Assembly (NCBI GenBank): GCA_963942565.1
Contig: OZ012685.1
Location: 1,911,595 to 1,975,594 of the forward strand
Length of the DNA stretch: 64,000 nucleotides
Direction: 5' to 3'
Origin: Maea johnstoni
Taxonomy: Eukaryota; Annelida; Polychaeta; Spionida; Magelonidae
The notes beneath the pieces are model-generated. The model was not told where the DNA came from and did not search any database. It worked only from the letters and a program-made list of their open reading frames with translations. Both the position numbers and the translations under genes were made by a program. Positions within the stretch are counted from its first letter, which is position 1. Each line of letters opens with the position of its first letter. Positions 46,611 through 57,871 of the stretch are shown piece after piece.

Positions 46611-47010
46611 TGCTAAGCTGCTTTATAACTCAACGCCTCAATAACACACTGCCTTCCATCTGTCAAGCATAGAGAGGGAAATAGAAAGATAGGACTGGTC
46701 GATCTAAATTGAAGGCCTTTGCTATATGATAGTTCACAAGGTGTCAGATATACAGTCAACATGCCTTCAATCCTTTGCAAGCAGCTATGTCATACTAAGA
46801 ATATTTCTTATATGAATTAGTCTAGAAGGCAGTAATAGTTTTGTCACTGTTTATATGTAGGAAATGAAAATGTATATTTTTGTATACATGTGAAGAGTTG
46901 CCCGATATCTAGTGAACAAACTTTGATCCTTTGACAGCCCAATCTAGTTAACAGCATTTCTTAGATTAATTGGTCTAATAGGCAGCAGGCAAAGCAATTA
47001 GTGCAGAATG
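46611..47010. other. no recognisable feature
   Basis: Unique sequence leading into the 45-bp array. Confidence 0.45.
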
Positions 47011-48440
47011 CTAGATCACTCAGCTATGGGGCAGCAAAGCAATTAGTTCACAGCGCTAGACCACTCAGCTATGGGGCAGCAAATCAGTTATTGCACGGTG
47101 CTAGACCACTCAGCTATGGGGCAGCAAATCAGTTATTGCACGGTGCTAGACCACTCAGCTATGGGGCAGCAAATCAATTATTGCACGGTGCTAGACCACT
47201 CAGCTATGGGGCAGCAAATCAGTTATTGCACGGTGCTAGACCACTCAGCTATGGGGCAGCAAATCAGTTATTGCACGGTGCTAGACAACTCAGCTATGGG
47301 GCAGGAAATCAGTTATTGCACGGTGCTAGACCACTCAGCTATGGGGCAGCAAATCAGTTATTGCACGGTGCTAGACCACTCAGCTATGGGGCAGCAAATC
47401 AGTTATTGCACGGTGCTAGACCACTCAGCTATGGGGCAGCAAATCAGTTATTGCACGGTGCTAGACCACTCAGCTATGGGGCAGCAAATCAGTTATTGCA
47501 CGGTGCTAGACCACTCAGCTATGGGGCAGCAAATCAGTTATTGCACGGTGCTAGACCACTCAGCTATGGGGCAGCAAATCAGTTATTGCACGGTGCTAGA
47601 CCACTCAGCTATGGGGCAGCAAATCAGTTATTGCACGGTGCTAGACCACTCAGCTATGGGGCAGCAAATCAGTTATTGCACGGTGCTAGACAACTCAGCT
47701 ATGGGGCAGGAAATCAGTTATTGCACGGTGCTAGACCACTCAGCTATGGGGCAGCAAATCAGTTATTGCACGGTGCTAGACAACTCAGCTATGGGGCAGG
47801 AAATCAGTTATTGCACGGTGCTAGACCACTCAGCTATGGGGCAGCAAATCAGTTATTGCACGGTGCTAGACCACTCAGCTATGGGGCAGCAAATCAGTTA
47901 TTGCACGGTGCTAGACCACTCAGCTATGGGGCAGCAAATCAGTTATTGCACGGTGCTAGACCACTCAGCTATGGGGCAGCAAATCAATTATTGCACGGTG
48001 CTAGACCACTCAGCTATGGGGCAGCAAATCAGTTATTGCACGGTGCTAGACCACTCAGCTATGGGGCAGCAAATCAATTATTGCACGGTGCTAGACCACT
48101 CAGCTATGGGGCAGCAAATAAATTATTGCACGGTGCTAGACCACTCAGCTATGGGGCAGCAAATCAGTTATTGCATAGTGCTAGACAACTCAGCTATGGG
48201 GCAGCAAATCAATTATTGCACGGTGCTAGACCACTCAGCTATGGGGCAGCAAATCAGTTATTGCACGGTGCTAGACCACTCAGCTATGGGGCAGCAAATC
48301 AGTTATTGCATAGTGCTAGACAACTCAGCTATGGGGCAGCAAATCAATTATTGCACGGTGCTAGACCACTCTGACAGCTATGGGGCAGCAAATCAAATGA
48401 TGCTCTTTGCTAGACCACTCAGGTATGGGGCAGGAAAGCA
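47011..48440 (-). repeat. 45-bp minisatellite derived from the SINE tRNA head
   Basis: Units start at 47011, 47056, 47101 and every 45 bases to 48361: 30 full units, one with a 4-base insertion and a partial last unit. Read on the reverse strand each unit is GCTGCCCCATAGCTGAGTGG, TCTAG, then CACCGTGCAATAACTGATTT in a circle. It contains the exact pol III A-box TAGCTGAGTGG and matches the SINE head at 12086-12112. Linked variants (AGACAACT with GCAGGAAATC at 47281, 47686 and 47776; TGCATAGTG at 48175 and 48310, 135 bases apart) show block duplications. The ORFs of 457 and 493 residues exist because 45 is 15 codons. Confidence 0.95.
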
Positions 48441-48612
48441 CCAACATCAAGTATTACATTTTGATATTAGTATTGAATATTCACTCCATTTTGTCAGATA
48501 TAAGGATTTGCTGGCTCATTTCAACCTAAGAGCACTACAAGAGAAGTATTAACATGTCTCTCATGCTACATGCTAGACAAATGTCTTTTATTTGAAGGCA
48601 TAGATCCATCAA
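48441..48612. other. short spacer
   Basis: Unique sequence after the array; no feature seen. Confidence 0.4.
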
Positions 48613-48810
48613 AAGAGAAGACACAGAAGAAGACATACCTCCTAAACAACATATTTGTCAAATGTCAGCTTTATCTCTGACAAGTATGCACTGAGCTGAA
48701 TATACCAATTATGATCTTGTTTGAGAAATGGTTTCGAGGGTAATTCCCCTGTGATGGGAATCTGAGACCTGCTGAGAAAAGTGCTTTATCACAAGTCAGT
48801 ACAGGCAGTC
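48613..48810 (+). repeat. duplicated block, right member
   Basis: Partner of 46427-46610. Shared segments include CATATTTGTCAAATGTCAGC, AAGTATG, ATACCAATTA and GGGAATCTGAGACCTGCTG. The pair lies 2.2 kb apart as direct repeats with the 45-bp array between them. It could be a duplicated regulatory element or two copies of an unrecognised repeat. Confidence 0.7.
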
Positions 48811-49429
48811 TAGGCCACCCCAGCATGACCTAGAGAGAGTATGAAGTTGAGATACGCCGCCTGAACAAGATCAGCGTAGGCATCATTTGATGCCTTAATG
48901 TACTTCATAACAGTAGCTTCCATAGAGCCAATCATCAATCATATCCCTCTTACGGGAAATCAACAAGATAAGACTTGTTATCCAAAACTTACATTGAAGG
49001 TGCTCATAATAATGCATACGATGCCTGATCAACACAATGCCTTGAACTATAGCCAAATACTGTATAACGGGTAATGTTAACGTGTTCTTAATGTTCCCGA
49101 ATTTACCTAATGGGTTTGAGACAGTAAAAATAAAAACGTTATCTTAAATCATTTTCGTTGGTATGATATTGCAGACGATGTGTCAGAATCTGAATTCAGA
49201 TACTACTAGTAGTGTGTGAATTTGTTACGTTATGCATACTAAAAAATCACTGAAACCCTCATACATGAGTACTCATCTGAGAAGTACTCAGCGAGAACTA
49301 TCCAATGAATACCAACATGACAGGGTTTAGATGGTTTTCAAAAATCTTTGTGTCATTGTGCTTTGGACGAAAGTAGCCTCAGCATTGCAAAGGTTAAGAC
49401 CACTGACTCAAGTAAACAAGTTACCTATT
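48811..49429. other. no recognisable feature
   Basis: Unique sequence. Confidence 0.45.
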
Positions 49430-50366
49430 GTATGATGATGTGTTGAATAATTACATGCTGGGAAGACTTACCCAGTTGTCAGTACTCATGAATAAAAGCA
49501 GGATGTTGACAGTGTACTATCCTGTACGATCAGGTAGTATCAATAAATCGATGCTAATTGAATTGTGTGCTGTGTCTTGAGTAATTACATGCTGGGTTAA
49601 GTACCTAGTACTCTTGCATAATACAATCTTAAAGTTAAGTTGACAGTGTACTATCTCTTGGTCCTTAAAGCATGACATCGGGTAGTAGTGATGCTAATTG
49701 AATTGTGTGCTGGTGTCTTGAGTAATTACATGCTGGGGTAAGTACCAACAGAGACATATGGACTTGAGATTGGAAGTCCCTGGTATCAGGTACTCTTGCA
49801 TAAAAGCTTTCTGAAAGTTAAGTAGACAGCACACTTTCTATTGGTCCTTAAGGCAGGACATCATGTAGCATTGGTAAATTGGTGCTAATTGAGTTGTGTG
49901 GAGGTGTTTTGAGTAATTACATGTTGAGTAAAGTACCTAGTACACATGAAAAAAAGCAGTATGCTGACAGTGCACTTTATATTAGTCCTCAAAGCAGGAC
50001 ATCGCGTAGCATAGGTAAATTGATGCTAATTGAGTTGTGTGGAGATGTTTTGAGTAATTACATGCTTGGAAAAGTACCCAGTACACATGAATACAACCAG
50101 TAAGTTGACAGTGTACTATCTATTGGTCCTCAAAGCAGGATATCGTGTAGCATTGGTAAATTGATGCTAATGAGTTGTGTGGAGATGTTTTGAGTAATTA
50201 CATGTTGGGGAAAGTGCCCAGTACTCATGAATGAAAACAGTAAGTTGACAGCGTACTATCTATTGGTCCTTAAAGCAGGACATCGCGTAGCATTGGTAAA
50301 TTGATGCTAATTGAGTCGTGTGGAGGTGTTTTGAGTAATTACATGATGGGAAAAGTACCCAGGTAA
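49430..50366. repeat. about 141-bp minisatellite, seven units
   Basis: GAGTAATTACATG (or GAATAATTACATG) occurs at 49445, 49579, 49720, 49911, 50052, 50192 and 50332: steps of 134, 141, 191, 141, 140 and 140. Each unit contains GTACTCATGAATAAAAGCAG-like, GACAGTGTACTATC and TTGATGCTAATTGAGTTGTG segments. The 191-base step has an extra segment of about 45 bases (near 49750-49790). Left units are more diverged than right ones. Confidence 0.93.
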
Positions 50367-50454
50367 CCCGGCACTGTGTAAACATCATGTTAATCAGCCT
50401 AGCTGCGACAGATCACTAGAACGAGGTGCATTCAGCTCAACCCCACTACTCACT
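50367..50454. other. short spacer
   Basis: No feature seen. Confidence 0.4.
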
Positions 50455-50682
50455 TTAATCCACTTATGCCTGTACCAGCAAAAACTGCTTGACTTTTGTG
50501 TCGTAGTATCTCTAATAAAAGCAATTTCTAGAAAATATTGGGAGGAGAGTTGTTCTGTTAAATTTTATCTATATGACTCCTTCAAATTGTTTGCAAATTG
50601 ATGCTTCATTCCTGATTTTTTTCAAATGTTTGACTAGTCCTGGCGGCATTTGTCAAATAATGTCCAGGTATGAATGGGTTCA
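50455..50682. mobile_element. TTAA-flanked hairpin MITE
   Basis: Starts TTAATCCACTTATGCCTG and ends CCAGGTATGAATGGGTTCA. The centre is AAAATATTGGGAGGAGAGTT against GACTCCTTCAAATTGTTTGC. Length 228 bases. Confidence 0.7.
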
Positions 50683-51739
50683 TCCACAGACACTAATTAC
50701 TTAACCTGTACCGCCCTATATAACCACACTCATAATTCTGATGCTACCTTTTTGACCACACCAGAGAAATGCTTTTTGAAAATTAACCAACAATCCCTCA
50801 AATAGTTTGAGATTTCATGCCTTATAAAAAAATTAATTAAAATTGTTATTTACCTTGTAGCCAAGCATTTTTAATAATACACTCTAAATATGGTCATAAT
50901 GATACAATTGATGTCTTGAATTGTTAAATAGTACTAAGAAAAGGAGAGGCTGGATCAATTATTTTTCTGAACTTTTGACATTTTGCATTTTTAATGATTT
51001 GGAAAAAAAATAAAATTACATTAATGAGCATAATGAAAATATAAAATCCTTTTTGGTCTCTGACTGAAGATAACTATTTATGCCTGAAAGTCCAATGATC
51101 AGATTGAGACTGATCTGATAGAGGTCCAGAAACCCTGTAACTGGCTTAACTTAGAAAAACAGGGAGGCTGCAGGAATAGTTTTGAGATCCACTGACAACT
51201 TTCTGTTGTATTTTGTTTACATGAGCCTAGATAACCTGACAATCTTTATCTAAAAAGCAAGCTTCCCTAGCTCTTGATCTTGACAGGAATAGCACTATAT
51301 CATTGTTTGTGAAATGGTTGGAATGCTTAGAAGTGTTCAGAGTGTGATAATGTCCACAAGAGAGCAGCACAATGGTAGTTATGGCCAGTTACAAATCATA
51401 CTTGTCCTTGGAAACCAGTCTTGGTATTTTCAAAAGACAAAAAATATCCACTTTGGGTCAGAAATATAATTCTCTACCATCCTTGTCAAAGAACAAATTT
51501 TCGACATCTGCATATGCACTTGTGGGATGTAAATTACTAATACTTTTTTCATAATCTTTGACTCATCTCCTTGCAGACCCATTGATTATTGTGTTGTTCC
51601 AAGATACAAAAGCAACATAAAGTATCAGCAGTTTACACTCAAAAACAATGAGGGAATGATACTCCTCCATTAGTGTTCATTAGAATTTAATGAATGTGTT
51701 TAATTACATGAATGCTGCACCTCTAACTGCCCTTGATAT
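50683..51739. other. no recognisable feature
   Basis: AT-rich unique sequence. Confidence 0.5.
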
Positions 51740-52090
51740 TGCTTCTTAGGATAAGTATTTTGATGGAGGGAATGGACTCTCAATGGATGACAATAGCCCG
51801 GTGATAAATCACTTCCGCCTGAGAGAGTTTTATCACATCTAGGTGCGAGCAGATCTGCCGACATCCCAACGGACATAAAACTGCGCCGCCGAGAAGCCGG
51901 TAACTTACGCTAGGCTGAACGGGAACACACATAAAACTGTTCACACATCATTAAAGGATGCACTGCGAGATGTCATGAGTCATCAGTTCATAGCTCTAAC
52001 ACGTCATAATTCAAAAGGCCAGCTATTTTTAAATACAATTCCCATAAAACCCGAGAAGATGAATGTAAAATCTTGGAAGGAAGCATATTT
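51740..52090. promoter_or_regulatory. balanced-composition unique block, possible cis-element
   Basis: A GC-balanced unique block with posterior-Hox-type CATAAAACTG (51877 and 51931) and TTTTATCAC, AP-1-type ATGAGTCATC, and CpG-containing stretches (CTGCGCCGCCGAGAAGCCGG). No ORF. It looks like a developmental enhancer, inferred only. Confidence 0.28.
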
Positions 52091-52648
52091 GCAGTGAGAT
52101 AGGGAGCGGTTGGTTTTATGTCTAGAGTGTTGGTGTACTGTTTCTCTTGAACAGAACCGCCATGTATATAGTGAACTTTAACAAGTCAATTCCCTCAAGT
52201 GTTATTAGTTTTCTATTACCCAATTTTAGTTTGACCTTATGCAGCTGTGTAATCGTAAAGATATGAAAGTGTCTTTTTTTCAAAGGAAATACTACAGATT
52301 TATGGGCAATAAGTTTGGCAACATTGCAACATTGTAACTTTCAGTATAGTTTTTCAAACTTTTCTCACAGTATGCCTTGGTCAATCTCCTGAAAGATGGC
52401 TGTACCAAGACAATAAAATACAACAGCACCCTCAAGATTGTTTTTACAAATGATACTACAGTTGTGGATACATAAGGGGTTACAGGGTCTTGATGAAACC
52501 CCCTTCATAATTCAGTATTTAAATTTTCTATTTAAGAGTTGCCACTTTTCATTAGTTATGCTTATAACCAAACATTCAAAACAAACCTCCCTCATACAGG
52601 ACAAAGCCTCTTCCTGGATCAGCTCTCATGCTCTCCTTCCAATTCTTA
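52091..52648. other. no recognisable feature
   Basis: AT-rich unique sequence. Confidence 0.5.
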
Positions 52649-52758
<110 letters not shown>

Positions 52759-54782
52759 TAGTGGAAACTTGAGAAGGCTCCGGAGGTCCTTATTAATCAT
52801 TGCCTCCCTCAGTGTAGAAGGTGGTTTTGTTGGCTTGACCCAATACTCCTTTATTGCATTTATCATAAACTGAAGCACCTCTATTATTATTCTATGGACT
52901 TCCCAGTATTATTGTGGGCACTTTGGTCAGTCCCATGGGTATCCACAGTTGGGGGACTATGAGGTAACATTGATTGAAATCAATAGATATTGTGTAATCA
53001 TTGTAAATTCTCCATTCATTTCAATTGATAATTTCCCATTCCTCAGCGCCTCATGAATGAGCTTTGATGTAGGATAGTGGACTGATAAGTAGTTTGATGG
53101 TTGATGTATAGGGGGAGTTAGTGGGTATTGTGTAACAGCTCACTAGAGGGCAGCACCATTAAGTCATTAGATGGCATCATGTAATAACACACAAGTGCAG
53201 GGAGGTGCTCCTGCAGCTCAGTATCCTGCAGTTTGCTTTCTATTCCCCGATCAGCCTCAGCTGTACTAGATCATTCCCCATCACCCCACATACTAATCAC
53301 CCCAGAGAGATAATCACAACTACTATTACATACATAGAATTGCACAACCACACACACAAACAGGAGTAGCTTCCAATACAACTAGCCAGGTTCAACCACT
53401 TTTGTATCCAGTAATTCTAAAATATTGGAAAAAAATCAATTCCTGTTGCCAACCTGAAAAATACATTTTATGGTCTCCTTCTTCAATGATTGTGACCAAA
53501 AATTACCCAGCCATCAGGTTTTTAACCATCAACAAAAATATGAAAATTAGGTTTTCTCAGATTTAAAAAATATCAATCTGGCATGCTACTGAACTGGTCT
53601 TAAATTTAAAACAGTGATGCTGATGTACAGAAACAAACATAATTAATTCTTGAAACAATCTCATAAACACACATATCAGAGTGTCCTGCAGGGAAAAGAG
53701 ACATTTATAACCATAGCATCCTAACCATACTGCTGATGGCAGGAATAAAACCAGGAAATAGAGAATAAAGTGGAAATATGTATGAAGCTAAAACAAGATT
53801 TACTCAGATAAAATACACTGCAATATATTGTTTTTCCAAATTAATCATCACTATAATCTTTGCATCCCTCCAATAACAACTGATTTGCAAGTGAAAGTAG
53901 CAGCTTTGTGTTTAATTATTCACTGTTCCCTGTTTTACTGTCCTACAAGCTGTGGCGAGTTCCTCCCTCAATGGTCCCTTCAACCATAAAATCAACACTG
54001 GCCGCTTCTTTGGGGATGTACGGGACAGTGGGAAGGACCATACAGGTACTAACTCATTGGTGTCTGAAGTCCACACAGTGACTGACAATGATCAATAAAA
54101 AATATAGATATACCATATATAAAATAGATATACCATATATTTGAATAATATTTCAAAGGGTATTTTAAATTCTCAGGGGAACCAACAAATTTCATTCAAA
54201 CATTTGTCATAATATTGTTTTGTAATTGATGCATCTTATTATTTTTGTGAGAATGTGTGTTTAAGGTATCATACATTTTTGTGCATCTGTTATTCATTCA
54301 TTGTATTTACCGGTAGTATGTCACTACTGCACATATGGTATTGATGTTGTTGGTACAAATTATTGCAAATTTGAAAGAATGAACATTTTGCTTTTTTGGA
54401 TATTGTAAGGCATACCTCACATCCATCACAATATATTTATAGTTGGAGCACCAGCTCATGCAACCAGACTTTAGGTAGAATAAGTCATCTACACAGGGAA
54501 ATTCACCAAGCCAACCTGTACGAGCCTGGGCTTGTGCGGAAAAAACTTTGTGCCCGGTTATACTACAGGGCCAGAGTTCAGCACTTGCACTATCCTGTTA
54601 ACTTTTTCCTGTGTATGCCATTTCAAGCTTTCCATTTTGTTTGCAGAAATTATTCTCTTGCAGGTAACAACACCATTACGACTGTTTTTCTTCCTGAATG
54701 CTGAACCCTACAATGCTTTAGGTTGGACATGATCACCATCATCATTAGCCAGCCAATGGCTGCACTTCTTCCTGTTTCCTAT
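52759..54782. other. no gene recognised
   Basis: Unique DNA. A short duplicated AAATATAGATATACCATATAT segment occurs at 54100-54140. ORFs at 54396-54732 have no recognisable domain. Confidence 0.5.
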
Positions 54783-55262
54783 GGTTGCTCTAACGACATC
54801 CTCTACTGCTCCCCTCCACCATTGATACTTCCTCCCGGACCTTACGGCGGCGAGGAGATACACTATCGGCGGCCCGGGGAAGCCCGGGAACATGGGGCAC
54901 ACACACCACACACTCTCTCTTCTACTGCTCCCCTCCACCATTGGTACTTCCTCCCGGACCTTACGGCGGCGAGGAGATACACTATCGGCGGCCCGGGGAA
55001 GCCCGGGGAACATAAGGCACACACACCATTCACTCTCTCTTCTACTACTCCCCTCCACCATTGATACTTCCTCCAGGACCCTGTGGCACGGAGATACACT
55101 ATCGGCCCGGGGAACGTGGGGAACATGGGGCACACACGCCACACACTCTCTCTTCTACTACTCCCCTCCACCATTGATACTTCCTCCAGGACCCTGTGGC
55201 ACGGAGATACACTATCGGCCCGGGGAACGTGGGGCACACACACCACACACTCTCCTCTACCA
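54783..55262. repeat. GC-rich 113-120-bp minisatellite, four units
   Basis: CTACTGCTCCCCTCCACCATT (or CTACTACTCC) begins at 54803, 54922, 55042 and 55155. Each unit contains TTCCTCCCGGACC or TTCCTCCAGGACC, GGAGATACACTATCGGC, a CCCGGGG run and CACACACACC. The last two units lack the GCGGCGA segment of the first two. Overlapping ORFs on both strands through the array are by-products. Confidence 0.95.
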
Positions 55263-56443
55263 GGAGATGAGAAAACACTTTTCGCAGCGCCGGTGGTGTT
55301 GGTGTTGGTGGGTAGATAGCATGTTAATTACTCGTCATTTCCAGGGATCCGCTCATTCCACGCCCAGCATCCTCCGCTGACAGACTTCATTCTCTGCAGA
55401 GTTGCCACGCTGCTCCATGCATGGCGAGCTGGCTGATGGATGAGAAATATCCCCAGTAATCTAAGGTCAAAAGAGATATTTTCCTGAGGGCAATGACCAC
55501 TTCACCTGCAGGGTCTGCATGGAAAGGCTAATTTTGGAACTTGAGGAATTTACGAGGACAAATTAGCCCATTTTATGACCGGATAGCTCTTATTAAGAAC
55601 ATATTTCATTAGAATATCATTTGCTGAGAGAAATAAAAGAGATATTTAGGGAGTGCTTGAAGGCAAAACGCTGCTTCTTCATAACACACTCAAGAAATAA
55701 ATCACTTTCTAATGCACTGTCTGCAAATAAAAATGACTTAGTGTGGAAATGATTGTAATGATATTTAAATTTCATTGGATATTATGCCATATAAGTGTGA
55801 CTTTGTATACTAACCCTCTTGCTGCTAGGACAATGTATGGTATCATATGGGCACTGGCTACACTATAGCACGTCATGAGAGAGATACGACTGAAAAGCCT
55901 ATGTGACATGTTCTTTAAGTACTGCTTCCGCAATAAAATAAACATCAGGCCATATCAAATTTACATTGCTATCATAATCAGAACCCCCTCAATCGCCACA
56001 TGTAATTTTATAATTTATAACCACCATTTTGTGCCGAAAATCATTAACTTAACACAAAAAATACAGTTAAGAACTGTGGCGGCCATTTCAGTTGACTTGG
56101 ATTTTTTATGCATCAAGTCATGTCATGAAGCCATTTCCCATAGAAATAAACAACCTTATATTAAAAAATTACAAATGGTATTTACTTACCTTCATATCTA
56201 CCAGAAAATGTTTTCTTTTTTCTGTTATACCATGAGTGAGATCGATTTTTGAGACCTCAATTCAACATGGTTAGAGAAATTCTTTGCGAGTTTACGCTCG
56301 TTCAGTTCATTCGTCCATGAGCCGTAAAATCTTGCAACCCTTACAAAATTAATTGACAACAAGACATTGGTTGCGAAAAAAAATAGCAAACTTATATTAT
56401 CCAAACAAGCTGATTCTCAGCTTTCCAAAAATGTTTATTTTAT
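55263..56443. other. no confirmed gene
   Basis: Mostly unique. A 125-residue ORF at 55875-56252 (+) is AT-rich without domains. On the reverse strand 56190-56255 would make a 66-base phase-0 exon between an acceptor-like TTGAG (with CTAAC upstream) and a perfect donor GAAG/GTAAGT; see findings. Confidence 0.4.
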
Positions 56444-56535
56444 AGATATCCCGCCTTTGGGATATCTGTTGTCAGTGAATGAAGTGAAACTATCGGTGTT
56501 CGCCGCGGCCGCTTGCAGCGGCCGCCATTTTGAAG
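56444..56535. promoter_or_regulatory. CpG-rich segment with two palindromes
   Basis: AGATATCCCGCCTTTGGGATATCT is a hairpin at about 56440-56468. About 35 bases later GCGGCCGCTTGCAGCGGCCGC is a second inverted repeat with two NotI-type cores, followed by CATTTTGAAG. GGCCGCCATTTT is YY1-like on the reverse strand (AAAATGGCGGCC). Possibly a small promoter region. Confidence 0.35.
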
Positions 56536-56942
56536 TCGTACATTTGACACCATCTGCAGAACATCAAATCAACTTCAATCGATTGAAATGCGGACAAAAC
56601 TTGCTTATATCGTAATTAATTTGTGATATTCTTGTTCCTTGACATCTCTTTTAATTAGAAATCAAATAATATAACTAATAATGCCAAGAAAACAAAGGCA
56701 TTGGATCGATAAGTACTACGGCCGCACTCGATAAAAAGTGTTACGATACATTTTGCCGTCATCGCGCACTTCAGAAATCAAACATAACATCGTTTTATTT
56801 TATGTCTGGTTGTCTTGTGTTAATAAACTCTTGTTTCTTTGAACATACATAATAAAAAAACATGTACGAATAGGTGGGATACTTGTCTCACCTATTCAGT
56901 TTGAATTTTTCAAAAACTCGCCGTATTTATCGTGTACGGCCA
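56536..56942. other. no gene; one hairpin
   Basis: GAATAGGTGGGATACTTGTC followed by TCACCTATTC forms a perfect-arm hairpin at about 56868-56898. Otherwise AT-rich unique sequence. Confidence 0.45.
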
Positions 56943-56970
56943 ACCGGAAGTTGATGAGCCGTATACAACA
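56943..56970 (+). promoter_or_regulatory. ETS-type promoter element
   Basis: ACCGGAAGTTG at about 56943 is a consensus ETS/GABPA site lying 20-28 bases before an ATG in good context. ETS sites at this distance are typical of TATA-less housekeeping promoters with short 5' UTRs. Confidence 0.45.
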
Positions 56971-57123
56971 ATGGCGAACATGTGGAGACCGCTATTCGGC
57001 GTGATTACTCGCCAACCGCTACAGAGAAAACGTAGCGTCAGGCAAGTATACTCGCCCACCGCAGCGAGGAGGCTAAATAACAAAATAAAAACAGTTCTAG
57101 ATATCATAGCGGTTATATTCTAA
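56971..57123 (+). CDS. candidate 50-residue ORF or first coding exon
   Basis: ATG in a strong context (ACAATGG) directly follows the ETS site. The frame runs 50 codons (begins MANMWRPLFGVITRQPLQRK) and is rich in Arg/Lys. CpGs are retained in the first half, unlike the surroundings. At about 57039 CAG/GCAAGT matches the GC-AG donor consensus, so the real exon may stop there after about 24 codons. I recognise no family. It is either a basic microprotein or the first exon of a longer gene. Confidence 0.35.
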   Translation: MANMWRPLFGVITRQPLQRKRSVRQVYSPTAARRLNNKIKTVLDIIAVIF

Positions 57124-57727
57124 AAATTAGTATACAGAATAACTTATAAGTATAATACTTTCATCCTTCTGAATCGATACAAATTGTTTGAAAATATAGA
57201 ACTGTTTTGTTTTTGACTAATCACATTCATCTAAGACATAATGCTAATGCATTGTGAGCAACTTTATACAAAGGTAGCATCCTATTGTTGTCTTGTTTTA
57301 TTGCCAGTTGCCTGCTTTGGCTAATAGGTCAAGGGGGATGTGTAATATATTCAATATTGTTCAAGGCACATATTGTGCATGTTGCATGGTTCTAATTTGA
57401 TGCGCAGCGGATATGCATCTGTGTATGATGTATAGATTATTGTTTCATGAAATTATCAAAAGATCCATAGCATATTGAACATATTTGGTAGTTCAAAGCA
57501 TCCTCACCTCTAAGGTATTAATCACAATCATTTATTCTAATCAATAGGTTGACTTTTATTTTGTTTGAACTTTTATATTAAAGGGGAACTTGGGGAAAAA
57601 CACATCATAGGTTTATATGAAAGTTCATAAACATAGCTCAACATCTGTCATAAACAGAGAAGCCCTAGAGCTCCACACAAAGAGAAATCTCAAATTGCAA
57701 TTAGTGAATAGCACCTCCATTGATGCA
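57124..57727. other. no recognisable feature
   Basis: AT-rich unique sequence; would be intronic if the ETS-promoter transcript is spliced. Confidence 0.45.
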
Positions 57728-57746
57728 GGGCAGCCGCCATCTTGGA
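57728..57746 (+). promoter_or_regulatory. YY1-type initiator element
   Basis: GCAGCCGCCATCTTGGATC contains the YY1 consensus (GCCGCCATCTTG), which in animals marks transcription starts in TATA-less promoters, just downstream of the start site. It lies about 140 bases before the P2X7-like ATG. Confidence 0.45.
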
Positions 57747-57871
57747 TCTGAGTCAACTCATGCTGCTGTAGTCTATGTAAATGGGTGGCAAGCAGCTTAG
57801 TGGGTGTATTAGATAAAGCCAGTAGCTCTGTCTAGGAGGTAGATATTTCACTGCTCTGAAGCACATTCAAG

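Noticed and set aside
47011-48440. CRISPR-like repetitive array
   Set aside because: Units follow each other directly with no unique spacers, and the context is a eukaryotic genome.
47001-48552. Two overlapping + strand ORFs of 457 and 493 residues, the longest in the window
   Set aside because: They are two frames of one 45-base repeat. Since 45 is 15 codons, any frame without a stop in one unit stays open; both frames being open shows it is a period effect.
46427-48810. The duplicated blocks as the two LTRs of an element
   Set aside because: They lack TG...CA ends, primer-binding site and polypurine tract, and the space between holds only unique DNA and the 45-bp array.
54708-55380. Overlapping ORFs of 113-162 residues on both strands
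   Set aside because: They read through the GC-rich 113-120-bp minisatellite and are open in several frames at once.
55875-56252. 125-residue ORF starting with ATG
   Set aside because: AT-rich composition (Ile, Phe, Lys, Asn), no domain or repeat, and no promoter motif at its start.
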